Part shown: in pieces, positions 10,397-19,710 of the stretch
Numbering within the stretch: the first letter of the stretch is position 1
Layout: each line of letters begins with the position of its first letter
Assembly: GCF_014196925.1 (NCBI RefSeq)
Contig: NZ_JACIEN010000003.1
Location: forward strand, 616,707-680,706
Origin: Chelatococcus caeni
GTDB lineage: Bacteria > Pseudomonadota > Alphaproteobacteria > Rhizobiales > Beijerinckiaceae
Length of the DNA stretch: 64,000 nucleotides
Direction of reading: 5' to 3'
The notes under the pieces: model-generated
Seen by the model: only the letters and a program-made list of their open reading frames with translations
The model's database searches: none
Told to the model about the DNA's origin: nothing
Translations under genes and position numbers: made by a program

Positions 10397-11476
10397 TCAG
10401 CCCAGGAATTCGCTCGGATCGAGGATCACGTTCCATTCCTGCCAGTCGGCATAGAACGGCTGGAAGCGCTCGGGAATGCGGAAGGGCGCACAGCGCCGCA
10501 CGGCCCTGAGCGCGCTGTCCGCCACCGAACGGAAGGCGGCCTCGCCGGACGCGTTCGCCAGGGAAGGCGTCGCCTTCAGCGAGCCGTCCGGATTGAGGCT
10601 CATGCGCACGATCGGCTTGACCGCGGGATTGGCGCCCGGCGGCGGCGACCAGCACTGGGCCAGTTGCTCGCGCACGATGCCGCCGAGGATGTCGGCATCG
10701 GCGGGCGACAGCCGGGCGGCGTTGCCCGTGCGCGTGCCGAGCGAGGCGGTGCGGTTCACCTCCTGCCCCGTGGCGGCCGCGTTCTGTGGCTTGTCCTTGC
10801 TCTCGAGCAGCTTGCGGATGTCGTTCGGGCTGAACTTGCGGTCCGGCTCCTGCGATTTCGCGGGGGCCGGCTTCTCCTGCGGCTTGGTGTCCTCGATGAG
10901 CTTGGCGAGGTCCTCGCGCTTCGGCTCGGGCTTGGGCTCGGGCTTCTTGGGCTCCGGCTGGCGCTCGGGCGGCTTCTCCGCGATCTCGGGCCGCTTCGGC
11001 GGCTGCGGCGCGGGCTCCGTCCGGGCGGGCTCGGGCTTTTCCTCGGCCTGCTTCTCGGCGGTCTCGGCGGTGGGCGCCGGCTGCGGCTTCGGCGGCGTAG
11101 CCTGCTGCGGCGGAGGGGGCGGCGGCGGAGGCGGCGGCTTCGGCGCCTCCGGCTGCTCGGTCTCGGCGGTCTGCGGGCGCGAGGGAGGCGCCGGCACGTC
11201 ACGCGGCGCCTCGCCGGGCTTCGGCTGCTCCTCGACCTTCTCCGACAGCTTGTCGACCACCGGCCGCGGGTTCTCGGCCACTTTCTTCTCGGTCGGCGTG
11301 CCGCGCGTCAGCTCGCGCAGGTCGCTCTCGCTGACCACGTCGACGGCGATCGCCTCCTGCTGGTCGGCAAAGGGCGTCGCCGTCGAAAAGGCGACGAGCC
11401 CCGCCACGAGCACGGCGGCATGGCCGACGCCCGAAACGATCAACCCCGGTTGCTGGCGAAGGAAGCGCAGCGCCAC
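10397..11476 (-). CDS. tolA: Cell-envelope integrity protein TolA
   Basis: A 359-residue inner-membrane protein that transmits proton-motive-force energy from TolQR to TolB/Pal. It has one N-terminal TM helix (about residues 13–32). A very long Pro/Glu/Lys-rich periplasmic arm follows, including ten consecutive prolines and many PKPEP-type repeats. It ends in a TonB/TolA-like C-terminal domain (about 255–359; VREQLAQCWSPPPG, RRCAPFRIPERF). The start is a GTG at 11476 preceded by GAGGGGCGGG. The proline-rich arm, instead of the Ala/Lys helix of the enterobacterial protein, is usual in alphaproteobacteria. It lies between tolR and tolB. Confidence 0.94.
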   Translation of the reverse strand: MALRFLRQQPGLIVSGVGHAAVLVAGLVAFSTATPFADQQEAIAVDVVSESDLRELTRGTPTEKKVAENPRPVVDKLSEKVEEQPKPGEAPRDVPAPPSRPQTAETEQPEAPKPPPPPPPPPPQQATPPKPQPAPTAETAEKQAEEKPEPARTEPAPQPPKRPEIAEKPPERQPEPKKPEPKPEPKREDLAKLIEDTKPQEKPAPAKSQEPDRKFSPNDIRKLLESKDKPQNAAATGQEVNRTASLGTRTGNAARLSPADADILGGIVREQLAQCWSPPPGANPAVKPIVRMSLNPDGSLKATPSLANASGEAAFRSVADSALRAVRRCAPFRIPERFQPFYADWQEWNVILDPSEFLG

Positions 11477-11487
11477 GGTCCCGCCCC

Positions 11488-11940
11488 TCAGCTCTGCTGC
11501 TCCGGCTCCGTCACCAGCGCGACGCGCTTGAAGCCGGCGGAGGTGACGAGCGCCATGACCTGGGCGACGCGGCCATAGTCGACCTGGCGGGCGCCGCGGA
11601 TGTAGATGCGCTCCTCGGCGCCGGCCTTGGCGACCGCCATCAGCTTGGGCACGATCTCGCCGTCCTCGAGCGGCGTCTCCATCAGGAAGACGCGTCCCTT
11701 GTCGTCGATCGACAGCATCAGCGGCTTCTGCTCGACGTTGATGGGCTTGGCGGCCGTCTCCGGCAGGTCGAGCGGCACGCCGACGGTGAGGAGCGGCGCC
11801 GCGACCATGAAGATGATGAGCAGCACGAGCATGACGTCGATGAACGGCGTCATGTTGATCTCGGACATGGCGCCGTGGCGCCGGCGCCGACGCCGGCCCC
11901 GGCCGCCTCCACCCGCTCCTGCTCCGACGGACATGGCCAT
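11488..11940 (-). CDS. tolR: Biopolymer transport protein TolR (ExbD family)
   Basis: A 150-residue protein. An unusually glycine- and arginine-rich cytoplasmic N-terminus (residues 8–22 hold a run of Gly then seven Arg) is followed by a single TM helix at about 32–51. That helix carries the proton-relaying Asp35 (TPFIDVMLVLL). The periplasmic domain is the ExbD/TolR fold. It works with TolQ as the stator motor. The start at ATG 11940 follows AGGGGATCTGACC. The gene is 28 bases after tolQ and 11 bases before tolA. Confidence 0.96.
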   Translation of the reverse strand: MAMSVGAGAGGGGRGRRRRRRHGAMSEINMTPFIDVMLVLLIIFMVAAPLLTVGVPLDLPETAAKPINVEQKPLMLSIDDKGRVFLMETPLEDGEIVPKLMAVAKAGAEERIYIRGARQVDYGRVAQVMALVTSAGFKRVALVTEPEQQS

Positions 11941-11968
11941 GGTCAGATCCCCTGGTCTTTCGCGCCGC

Positions 11969-12685
<717 letters not shown>

Positions 12686-13017
12686 TCGCTTGTCCTTCTG
12701 CACTCTCGCGCCGCATGCGCCGCGGCATTCGCCGTCATCAACGGCAAACGGCAGGCTGTCGAAATTCCGGAAGCGTCGCGCAGATGCTCAGTCGCTTCCG
12801 AATCTGTCGAAATGAGGGCGCCCCCGGCCCTCGCTTCCCGCGCAATAGGCAACTTGCCATTGCTACCAGTAAGGCACGCGACAAGGTTAACGCCAGGTTT
12901 CCGCGGCGCGATGCATTGACGGCAAGGTGGACGGGCGCCAGGGCCGGACAAGCGAAAACGCCCGCCGGAAGGCGGGCGTTCGCAAAGGCTGCCCGCATTC
13001 GGGCAGCGTGAGCGGCG
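12686..13017 (-). promoter_or_regulatory. Gene-free stretch upstream of tolQ
   Basis: These 332 bases contain no gene I can support. The DUF2852 terminator (12952–12980) occupies the distal end, so the tol-pal promoter must lie between about 12690 and 12950. No clear −35/−10 pair stands out by eye. Confidence 0.4.
12952..12980 (-). terminator. Intrinsic terminator of the DUF2852 gene
   Basis: A perfect 10-bp inverted repeat (aacgcccgcc / ggcgggcgtt) with a 4-base loop. On the minus strand it continues GTTTTCGCTT. A second smaller hairpin (gctgcccg / cgggcagc) precedes it. It insulates tolQ from the DUF2852 transcript. Confidence 0.85.
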
Positions 13018-13434
13018 TTACGCCGCGGGAGCCTCGGGCTCGGGGCGCTGGCGACGCTCGGCCATGAACTGGTCGAACTCGGCCTTGTCCTTGGCAAAGC
13101 GCAGCTTGTCGAGGAAGGTCTTGAACTCGCGCTGCTCTTCCTCGAGCCGGCGCAGCGTCTCCTCGCGGTATTCGTCGAAGGCGCTGTTGCCGCTCGAACC
13201 GCCCGCCCAGCCGCCATGGCCTCCCATGCCGTTGCGCAGGCGATCCATCTTCTCCTGCAGGCGCGACATCTTGCGCTCCCAGCGGTCACCGCCTCTTCCG
13301 CACATCATACGTCCGCTCCACATTGCATAAATCAGGACAAACAGGCCGAGAGGCCACCAGACGAGAAAACCGAGGATCGTGAGCGCAATCCATGCCCCCC
13401 GTCCCATCTCGTCGAGCTTCGCCGCGATCGGCAT
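13018..13434 (-). CDS. DUF2852 domain membrane protein
   Basis: A 138-residue protein of unknown function. One strongly hydrophobic segment at about residues 13–38 (IALTILGFLVWWPLGLFVLI) is followed by a charged, helical, coiled-coil-like cytoplasmic part (DEYREETLRRLEEEQREF, MAERRQRPEPEAPAA at the end). This arrangement matches the DUF2852 family of alphaproteobacteria. The start at ATG 13434 has GGAGCCC upstream; the longer in-frame extension is rejected. An 8+8-bp palindrome lies 37–55 bases upstream of the start and its own terminator follows. The next gene upstream is a TetR regulator whose leader carries matching half-sites, so TetR control is likely. Confidence 0.75.
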   Translation of the reverse strand: MPIAAKLDEMGRGAWIALTILGFLVWWPLGLFVLIYAMWSGRMMCGRGGDRWERKMSRLQEKMDRLRNGMGGHGGWAGGSSGNSAFDEYREETLRRLEEEQREFKTFLDKLRFAKDKAEFDQFMAERRQRPEPEAPAA

Positions 13435-13470
13435 GACTGGGCTCCATCGGTGAGTGTCGATCGGCTGTGA

Positions 13471-13489
13471 ATGTAAATCACATTTACAT
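13471..13489. promoter_or_regulatory. Palindromic operator upstream of DUF2852 gene
   Basis: ATGTAAAT-cac-ATTTACAT is a perfect 8-bp inverted repeat with a 3-base spacer. Its size and symmetry are typical of TetR-family operators. It lies 37 bases upstream of the DUF2852 start. The half-site ATGTAA recurs in front of the adjacent TetR gene (14392–14424). Confidence 0.7.
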
Positions 13490-13579
13490 AGGTAGGCAAG
13501 GTCGGGGGGCTTGTCAAGCGAAAGCGGTGGTCGGCTGTCGGAGGGATCACACGCCGCCGCGCGCAAGAGCAACCTCGTG

Positions 13580-13703
13580 TCCCGGACGCATGCAGCGAAG
13601 CGGAATGCGATCCGGGACCCAGCACAACAACTGGCCGAAGGCACTGCTTGCGAACGGGCTCCGGATCAGCGCCGCATCGCTTCGTGCTGCGGCGCATCCG
13701 GGG
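13580..13703. repeat. Pair of imperfect palindromes in intergenic DNA
   Basis: Two imperfect dyads occur in tandem between TetR and DUF2852. The first, 13580–13617 (tcccggacgcat ... atgcgatccggga), has one unpaired base in its right arm. The second, 13660–13703, pairs ccggatcagcgccgca with tgcggcgcatccgg. Both share CGCAT/ATCCGG cores. They resemble the short palindromic intergenic repeats of Hyphomicrobiales, but I cannot confirm dispersion elsewhere. Confidence 0.5.
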
Positions 13704-13727
13704 AACGACGGCCTGCGGCCTTGCCCG

Positions 13728-14381
13728 TTACTCGCCGGCCTCTGCCGGGGCGCCGATGCCGAGCCCCTGCAGGTAGACGAGCATGCCCGCCTCCAGCAGC
13801 TCCTCGGGCGTCATCGGCAGCGCACGGCGCCCGGCGTCGCCACGGGCGAACAGCGAGGCGATGCCGTGCGACATCGCCCAGATGTGCAGCGCCATCATCA
13901 GCGCCGGCGGCCGCTTGCCCGTCGGCACGGTCGCGACCAGCGCGTCCGACGCATTGCGCAGCACCAGGAAGGCCCGCTCGGCGGCGAGCCTCAGCTCCGG
14001 GTTGGTGTCGAGCGAGACCCCCGCCTCGAACATGGCCGAGTAATAGGCCGGCTCGTTGCGGGCGAAGGCGAGATAGGCCTTGCCGAGACGCTCGAAGGCC
14101 GTGCCCGGGTCGGGCGCCCCGTTTGCCCAGGCAGCCGCGAGTTCGCCCTCGAACTGGCTGAAGCCGCGCAGCGCTACGTCGGCGAGCAGCTCTTCCCGGT
14201 CCCGGAAATGGCGATAGGGCGCAGCGGGGCTGACCCCCGCCCAGCGCGCCGCCTCGGCGAAGGTGAAGCCGGCCGGCCCCTTCTCGGCGATGAGCTCGAG
14301 AGCGGCACGGACGAGCGTCTCCTTCAAATTCCCGTGATGATAGCCCCGGGGGCCATCCGATCCGCCGCGTTTCCAGCTCAT
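13728..14381 (-). CDS. TetR/AcrR-family transcriptional regulator (WHG-type C-terminal domain)
   Basis: A 217-residue repressor-type protein. The N-terminal HTH domain is clear (residues 12–65: YHHGNLKETLVRAALELIAE, FTFAEAARWAGVSPAAPYRHF). The C-terminal ligand domain includes HIWAMSHGIASLF, the tryptophan/histidine/glycine pattern of WHG-type TetR regulators. The start is ATG 14381. An inverted pair of ATGTAAG half-sites 11–43 bases upstream, and a perfect palindrome with the same half-site in front of the neighbouring DUF2852 gene, suggest autoregulation plus control of that gene. The ligand is unknown. Confidence 0.88.
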   Translation of the reverse strand: MSWKRGGSDGPRGYHHGNLKETLVRAALELIAEKGPAGFTFAEAARWAGVSPAAPYRHFRDREELLADVALRGFSQFEGELAAAWANGAPDPGTAFERLGKAYLAFARNEPAYYSAMFEAGVSLDTNPELRLAAERAFLVLRNASDALVATVPTGKRPPALMMALHIWAMSHGIASLFARGDAGRRALPMTPEELLEAGMLVYLQGLGIGAPAEAGE

Positions 14382-14391
14382 GTGAAAAGGT

Positions 14392-14424
14392 CTTACATGC
14401 CTTTGAGGGCGCTGTCGATGTAAG
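14392..14424. promoter_or_regulatory. Inverted half-sites in the TetR leader
   Basis: CTTACAT (14392–14398) and ATGTAAG (14418–14424) form an inverted repeat with a 19-base gap, immediately upstream of the TetR start codon. The half-site matches ATGTAAAT of the DUF2852 palindrome. The gap is wider than in a single compact operator, so two half-sites or an overlapping promoter are possible. Confidence 0.45.
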
Positions 14425-14435
14425 GCGGCCGGTCC

Positions 14436-14891
14436 TTAAGCCTCGCCGCCGAGGATCCTGCGCAGATGGTCCGGGATGCGTGCCGGACGCCCGCCGGCGA
14501 TGGCGGCGACGCGCACGTCGGCCGTGACGATAACCTCCTCGCCCCGGAGGATACGCTGGGCGATGACGAGCGAGGCGCCCCGCACCTCATCGGTGCGCGT
14601 CTCCACCGTCAGCACGTCGTCCATGCGCGCCGGCAGGAAATAATCGATCGTCATGCGCCGCACGGCGAAGATGAGGCCCTCGCCGTCGGCATGCAGGTCG
14701 GACTGGGCGACGCCCGCAAGGCGCAGGAAGTCGGTGCGCCCGCGCTCCAGGAAGCGCAGGTAGTTCGCGTGATAGACGATGCCGGAGAAATCGGTGTCCT
14801 CGTAATAGACGCGCACCGGCAGGATGTGGGTGCGCCCCTCGAGCACGCCGGCAAGGTGCGGCCACTGCCGGTCTGCGGTGTCAGTCGTCAT
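14436..14891 (-). CDS. ybgC: Tol-Pal-associated acyl-CoA thioesterase YbgC
   Basis: A 151-residue hotdog-fold thioesterase. The active-site region YYEDTDFSGIVYHANYLRF carries the 4-hydroxybenzoyl-CoA-thioesterase-type aspartate (DTDFSGIVYH). YbgC hydrolyses acyl-CoA or acyl-ACP thioesters and is typically the first gene of tol-pal clusters. The start at ATG 14891 is chosen for AAGGGACG eight bases upstream. Here it is separated from tolQ by the TetR and DUF2852 genes and from ruvB by a divergent small transporter gene, which is unusual for this cluster. Confidence 0.92.
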   Translation of the reverse strand: MTTDTADRQWPHLAGVLEGRTHILPVRVYYEDTDFSGIVYHANYLRFLERGRTDFLRLAGVAQSDLHADGEGLIFAVRRMTIDYFLPARMDDVLTVETRTDEVRGASLVIAQRILRGEEVIVTADVRVAAIAGGRPARIPDHLRRILGGEA

Positions 14892-15057
14892 CAGGTCGTC
14901 CCTTCGCCCGTCCATCTCGTCCTTTCCATCGGCCGCTCCTCTCCCGGGCACTGACCTATACGTCCCGGCCGACGATTTCCATCCCCTGCCCCCCGCGGAC
15001 GCCTGTGCTATCGTCGCGGCGATCCGGCCGTCCGCGGCCGCATGACCGGTCCTTCCG

Positions 15058-15495
15058 ATGAAATCCCTCATCAATAGCTGGCAGCTCTGGGCCTTTCTGT
15101 CCGCCACCTTCGCGGCCCTGACGGCGGTCCTCGCCAAGGTCGGCGTAGAACAAATCAACTCCGACTACGCGACGCTGGTGCGCACGCTCGTCATCCTCGC
15201 CGCCGCGGCGGCCATCGTCGCGATGACCGGGCAGTGGCAGTCGCCCGCCTCGGTGCCGGGGAGGAGCTATCTCTTCCTCGTCCTCTCCGGCCTTGCGACG
15301 GCCGCGTCCTGGCTGTGCTACTTCCGCGCCCTGAAGCTGGGCGACGCCTCGCGCGTCGCGCCCATCGACAAGCTCAGCGTCGTCCTCGTCGCCGTCTTCG
15401 CCGCCCTCTTCCTCAACGAGCGGCTGGCCTCGATCAACTGGCTCGGGGTGGTCCTCATCACGGCCGGCGTCGTCCTCGTCGCCTACAAGCCCTGA
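15058..15495 (+). CDS. Small EamA-type (half-size DMT) membrane protein
   Basis: A 145-residue protein with about five TM helices: residues 8–27, 40–57, 68–87, 100–118 and 123–142. It ends LGVVLITAGVVLVAYKP, the final-helix signature of a single EamA domain. Full DMT exporters have two such domains, so this would work as a dimer. The sequence RVAPIDKLSVVLVAVFA matches the conserved helix of this small EamA group. It is transcribed rightward, divergent from ybgC and convergent with ruvB, with only 3 bases between stop codons. Substrate unknown. Confidence 0.85.
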   Translation: MKSLINSWQLWAFLSATFAALTAVLAKVGVEQINSDYATLVRTLVILAAAAAIVAMTGQWQSPASVPGRSYLFLVLSGLATAASWLCYFRALKLGDASRVAPIDKLSVVLVAVFAALFLNERLASINWLGVVLITAGVVLVAYKP

Positions 15496-15498
15496 GCC

Positions 15499-16539
15499 TC
15501 AGGCGTCGTCGTCGCCGCCGAACAGGCCGAACTGCACCGTCTCGCGCTGCGGCTCCTCGAGGCCGAGGTGGCGGAAGGCGTGCGGGGTCAGGATGCGCCC
15601 GCGCGGCGTGCGCTGCACGAAGCCCTTCTGGATGAGGAAGGGCTCGATGATCTCCTCGATGGCGTCGCGCGGCTCCGACAAGGCGGCGGCGATCGTCTCG
15701 ATGCCCACCGGCCCGCCGCCGAAGGAGAGCGCGATGGTCGAGAGATAGCGCCGGTCCATCAGGTCGAGCCCGGCGCCGTCGACCTCGAGCAGCTGCAGCG
15801 CCTTGTCGGCGATCGCGCGGGTGACCGTGTCGGCCCCGTCGACCACCGCGAAATCGCGCACCCGGCGCAGGAGGCGCCCGGCGATGCGCGGCGTGCCGCG
15901 GGCCCGGCGGGCGATCTCGTTGGCGCCGTCGTCGCTCATGCCGATGCCGATGACCCGCGCGCCCCTCTTCACGATGAGCTCGAGCTCCTCCACCGTGTAG
16001 AACTGCAGGCGGATGGGAATGCCGAAGCGGTCGCGCAGCGGCGTCGTCAAGAGGCCCTGGCGCGTGGTCGCGCCGACGAGCGTGAACTTCGGCAGGTCGA
16101 TTTTGACCGAGCGCGCCGCCGGCCCCTCGCCGATGATGAGGTCGAGCTGGTAGTCCTCCATGGCCGGATAGAGGATCTCCTCCACCGCCGGGTTGAGGCG
16201 GTGGATCTCGTCGATGAAGAGCACGTCGCGCTCGTCGAGATTGGTGAGCTGGGCGGCAAGGTCCCCCGCCTTGGCGATGACGGGCCCGGAGGTGGAGCGG
16301 AAGTTGACGCCGAGCTCGCGCGCCACGATCTGGGCGAGCGTCGTCTTGCCGAGGCCAGGCGGGCCGACGAAGAGCACGTGGTCGAGCGCGTCGCCCCGCG
16401 TCTTCGCCGCCTCGATGAAGACGGACAGGTTGGCCCGCGCCTGGGCCTGGCCGATGAACTCGCCGAGGGCGAGCGGCCTGAGCGACTGATCGGGATCGTC
16501 GCCCCGCCGTTCGGCGGTGACGAGGCGTTCGCCCGCCAT
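15499..16539 (-). CDS. ruvB: Holliday junction branch-migration helicase RuvB
   Basis: A 346-residue AAA+ motor that drives branch migration with RuvA. Walker A is GPPGLGKT at 59–66 and Walker B is FIDEIH at about 108–113. Sensor and arginine-finger regions ([18 protein letters not shown]) are intact. The C-terminal winged helix contains FIQ-type sequence ([17 protein letters not shown]). The start is ATG 16539. It is the last gene of the leftward ruvC-ruvA-ruvB set. Confidence 0.98.
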   Translation of the reverse strand: MAGERLVTAERRGDDPDQSLRPLALGEFIGQAQARANLSVFIEAAKTRGDALDHVLFVGPPGLGKTTLAQIVARELGVNFRSTSGPVIAKAGDLAAQLTNLDERDVLFIDEIHRLNPAVEEILYPAMEDYQLDLIIGEGPAARSVKIDLPKFTLVGATTRQGLLTTPLRDRFGIPIRLQFYTVEELELIVKRGARVIGIGMSDDGANEIARRARGTPRIAGRLLRRVRDFAVVDGADTVTRAIADKALQLLEVDGAGLDLMDRRYLSTIALSFGGGPVGIETIAAALSEPRDAIEEIIEPFLIQKGFVQRTPRGRILTPHAFRHLGLEEPQRETVQFGLFGGDDDA

Positions 16540-16558
16540 CAGGCCTCTCCCTCGCTGC

Positions 16559-17179
16559 TCATGAACGTGCCAGCTCCTTCAGGCCGAGGCGGATGAGGGT
16601 CGCGGCCTGCGCCTCCTCTCCCGCCGATTTGAGGGCCGCGGCCACGGCCGCCGCCGCCTGCGGCTGACCATAGCCGAGATTGACCAGCGCGGAGACGGCG
16701 TCGGCCACGGGCGGCGGGGCCCCGCCCTCCTCGACCGCGCCGGCAAGGCGGATGACCGCCGGATCGACCGCGCCGAACACCGGCGCCTTGTCCTTCAGCT
16801 CCGCGATGAGGCGGGCGGCGAGCTTCGGCCCGACGCCGGGCGCGCGGGCGATCGCGGCCTTGTCGCCCATGCCGACGGCCGAGGCAAGGGCGCCCGGGTC
16901 GAGCACGGAGAGGATGCCGAGCGCGACGCGCGAGCCCACCCCCTGCACCGTCTGCAGCAAGCGGAACCATTCCCGCTCCGCATCGCTGCGGAAGCCGTAG
17001 AGGCGGATCATGTCCTCGCGCACGATGGTCTCGATGGCGAGGGTCGCCGCCTCGCCGGCCGGCGGCAGGTTCTGCAGCGTGCGCGAGGAACAATGCACCA
17101 GATAGCCGACACCGTGCACGTCGAGGATGACGTGGTCCTCGCCGTAGCTGTCGACGACACCCTTGAGCTTGCCGATCAT
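16559..17179 (-). CDS. ruvA: Holliday junction-binding protein RuvA
   Basis: A 206-residue protein. The N-terminal OB-fold begins [20 protein letters not shown]. Two helix-hairpin-helix motifs follow ([16 protein letters not shown] and [19 protein letters not shown]). The C-terminal three-helix domain that contacts RuvB is present ([16 protein letters not shown]). The start at ATG 17179 is the family start; upstream in-frame sequence does not look coding. It lies between ruvC and ruvB. Confidence 0.97.
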   Translation of the reverse strand: MIGKLKGVVDSYGEDHVILDVHGVGYLVHCSSRTLQNLPPAGEAATLAIETIVREDMIRLYGFRSDAEREWFRLLQTVQGVGSRVALGILSVLDPGALASAVGMGDKAAIARAPGVGPKLAARLIAELKDKAPVFGAVDPAVIRLAGAVEEGGAPPPVADAVSALVNLGYGQPQAAAAVAAALKSAGEEAQAATLIRLGLKELARS

Positions 17180-17210
17180 GCCCGCACCCGCCTGTCGAAT
17201 CGTGCCGCCA

Positions 17211-17723
17211 TCATAGCGCCAGAGCCTTGCGCAGCGCCCGTGCCTGCCGGTGCTGGGCGTGGGTGATGGCGACGGCGAGCGCATCGGCCGCATCCGCCGT
17301 CGTCGCCACCGCCTTCGGCAGCAGCACCTTGATCATTGCCGCGATCTGGCGCTTCTCGGCATGGCCGACGCCCGTGACGGTTTTCTTGACGAGATTGGCC
17401 GCATATTCGGCGACGTCGAGGCCGGCGAGCGCCGGCACCAGCAGCGCCACGGCGCGCGCATGGCCGAGCTTCAACGTCGCCTGCGCATCCTTGTTGACGA
17501 AGGTCTCTTCCACCGCCACCTCATCCGGCCCGTGATCGCGCACGATGGCCGTGAGCCCGTCGTGCAATTCGCGCAGCCGCTCGGCGAGCGGCAATTCGCC
17601 GTTGGAGGTCACGCAGCCGCAGGCGACGAAGGACAGGCGCGTGCCGGCAATGTCGACGACGCCCCAGCCCATCTTGCGCAGGCCGGGGTCGATACCGAGG
17701 ATGCGAATCGCGTCAACGCCCAT
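17211..17723 (-). CDS. ruvC: Crossover junction endodeoxyribonuclease RuvC
   Basis: A 170-residue resolvase of the RNase H fold that cuts Holliday junctions. The catalytic acidic residues are visible: Asp12 in LGIDPGL, Glu72 in VEETF, and the C-terminal pair in [14 protein letters not shown]. The start is ATG 17723. Gene order ruvC–ruvA–ruvB is conserved in the class. Confidence 0.97.
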   Translation of the reverse strand: MGVDAIRILGIDPGLRKMGWGVVDIAGTRLSFVACGCVTSNGELPLAERLRELHDGLTAIVRDHGPDEVAVEETFVNKDAQATLKLGHARAVALLVPALAGLDVAEYAANLVKKTVTGVGHAEKRQIAAMIKVLLPKAVATTADAADALAVAITHAQHRQARALRKALAL

Positions 17724-17765
17724 GCCTTCGGCTTTAGCCGAACAAAGGGCGAACGACCAGTCTCT

Positions 17766-18722
17766 TTACCCGCGGCGCTTGCCGGCGCCCGCCAGCGCCC
17801 CGACGGCGCCGCTCGCGAAGAGGAAGCCGACGGTCACGAGCACGAGGGCGCCGATGGCGAGCGGGGCGAGGCTCTCGCCGAGGAGCAGCATGCCGCCGAA
17901 GGAGGACATGGCCGGCACGAGCGCCGAGAAGGCAGCGGCCACCGTGACGCCGAGGCGGCGCACGGCGAGCGAATAGGCCGCGATGCCGACGACGCCGGAC
18001 AGGACGCCCTGCCACAGCACCTGCATGGCGAGTTCCTGCCAGGGAGCGGTGAGGAAGCCGCTGTCGCCGGACAGATACCAGATCGGCAGGAGCAGCAGGA
18101 ACGACCAGGCGTTGAGCACGGCGGCGGCCTGCCAGCCGGTCAGACCGCTCTGGCGGATGCCGAAGGTGTAGACTGCCCACAGCGCGCCGCCGCAGACGAA
18201 GAGCAGGTCGCCGCGCCAGCTGCCGGCGGCATCGCCGAGGCTCGGCCCGATGATGGCGGCGACGCCGGCGAGGATGAGGGCGAAGCCGACGAGATGGACG
18301 CGCGTCGCCCGCTCGCCGAACCACAGCGCGCCGAAGAGCATCACGAACATCGGCACGGTGGTCGGCATGATGGCGCCCATGTGGGCGACCGGGGCGAGGC
18401 GCGCGCCGGCCATCGCGACGAGCCCGAAGGGCAGGCCCGCGCCGGCCACCATGGCGGCGATCGTCCAGGGATTGGCATGGCGGGGCAAGAGGCCGCTGCG
18501 CAGCAGCACCGGCGCCAGCAGCAGCGACGCCACGCCGTAGCGCAGGAAGGCGAGATCGAACGGCGTCATGCTGGTCGAGGCGCTGTGGCGCGTGGCGATC
18601 TGCCAGCCGGCCCAGATGGAGATCGCGGTGAGCGCGGCGAGGATGCCGAGGAGCCGGCCGTCACGCACGGGTGCCCGCGCCGCCGCGGTAGCATCGACCG
18701 CGCCCTCGGTATGCACCGCCAT
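17766..18722 (-). CDS. DMT-superfamily (EamA) exporter
   Basis: A 318-residue inner-membrane protein with about ten TM helices arranged as two EamA repeats. The first is near residues 22–145 (LAALTAISIWAGWQIATRH, PFDLAFLRYGVASLLL). The second spans about 165–300 (LLFVCGGALWAVYTFGIRQ, LGESLAPLAIGALVLVTVGF). The start at ATG 18722 has GGAGGCGTGG directly upstream; a longer in-frame start lacks support. Members export amino acids or other metabolites, but no substrate can be read from the sequence. It is leftward and closely follows yebC, possibly as an independent unit. Confidence 0.9.
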   Translation of the reverse strand: MAVHTEGAVDATAAARAPVRDGRLLGILAALTAISIWAGWQIATRHSASTSMTPFDLAFLRYGVASLLLAPVLLRSGLLPRHANPWTIAAMVAGAGLPFGLVAMAGARLAPVAHMGAIMPTTVPMFVMLFGALWFGERATRVHLVGFALILAGVAAIIGPSLGDAAGSWRGDLLFVCGGALWAVYTFGIRQSGLTGWQAAAVLNAWSFLLLLPIWYLSGDSGFLTAPWQELAMQVLWQGVLSGVVGIAAYSLAVRRLGVTVAAAFSALVPAMSSFGGMLLLGESLAPLAIGALVLVTVGFLFASGAVGALAGAGKRRG

Positions 18723-18836
18723 CCACGCCTCCGGAACGCCGCTGAAACCAGTGGCGCATCCATAGCGGCTGGTCGGGCGGCGCACATCGTCGCGCGGCGG
18801 GCAGCAGCCGTGCGCCGGGCGCACGGCCGCGCTCGA

Positions 18837-19583
18837 TCAGGCGCTCAGCTTGGCGAGGAGGCTGTCGGAGATCTCGAAATTGGCGAAGACGTTCTGCACG
18901 TCGTCGTGTTCCTCGAGCGTGCCGATGAGGCGCATCAGCTTCTCGCCCGTCTCGTCGTCGACGGCGATGGTGTTCTGCGGCTTCCACACGAGCTTGGAGG
19001 CCGTCGGCTCGCCGAACTTCTCCTCGAGCGCCTTGGAGACCTCGTTGAGCGCACCCTGCTCGCAATAGACCTCGTGGCTCTCCTCGCCCGAGACCACGTC
19101 GTCGGCGCCGGCGTCGATGGCCGCTTCCAGCATGTCGTCGGCGGAAGCCACCGAGGCGGCGAAGGCGACATAGCCGACGCGGTCGAACATGAAGGAGACG
19201 GCGCCCGTCTCGGCGAGGTTGCCGCCGCTCTTGGTGAAGTAGGAGCGCACGTCCGAGGCGGTGCGGTTGCGGTTGTCGGTCATCGCCTCGACGATGACGG
19301 CGACGCCGCCAGGCCCGTAGCCCTCGTAGCGGATTTCCTCGTAGTTCTCGCCCTCGCCACCGCTCGCCTTCTTGATGGCGCGCTCGATGTTGTCCTTCGG
19401 CATGTTCTCCGCGCGCGCCGCCAGGATCGCCGCGCGCAGGCGCGGGTTCATGGCAGGGTCGGGCAGGCCGAGCTTGGCCGAGACGGTGATCTCGCGCGCC
19501 AGCTTGGAGAAGAGCTTCGACCGCACGGCGTCCTGCTTGCCCTTGCGGTGCATGATGTTCTTGAACTGCGAATGTCCGGCCAT
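18837..19583 (-). CDS. YebC/PmpR-family DNA-binding transcriptional regulator
   Basis: A 248-residue cytosolic protein with the strongly conserved start [18 protein letters not shown] and internal motifs [20 protein letters not shown] and [14 protein letters not shown]. The family fold has three domains. Members act as transcription regulators (PmpR) or, as recently shown for some, as translation factors at polyproline stalls. The many polyproline stretches in the nearby tolA make the second role a plausible relevance here, but that is inference. GGAGGACCG precedes ATG 19583. YebC commonly lies beside ruvC in alphaproteobacteria, as here. Confidence 0.96.
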   Translation of the reverse strand: MAGHSQFKNIMHRKGKQDAVRSKLFSKLAREITVSAKLGLPDPAMNPRLRAAILAARAENMPKDNIERAIKKASGGEGENYEEIRYEGYGPGGVAVIVEAMTDNRNRTASDVRSYFTKSGGNLAETGAVSFMFDRVGYVAFAASVASADDMLEAAIDAGADDVVSGEESHEVYCEQGALNEVSKALEEKFGEPTASKLVWKPQNTIAVDDETGEKLMRLIGTLEEHDDVQNVFANFEISDSLLAKLSA

Positions 19584-19710
19584 CGGTCCTCCGGCGGATG
19601 CGGGGCGCCACGGGCCGCTCCCGGCCGCCCTGAGGTCGTCCCCGTCTGGAATGAGTGCGCGCCTTATAAGCCGCCTCTCGTCGAAAATAAAGGAAGCGGC
19701 GCAGCCGCGG

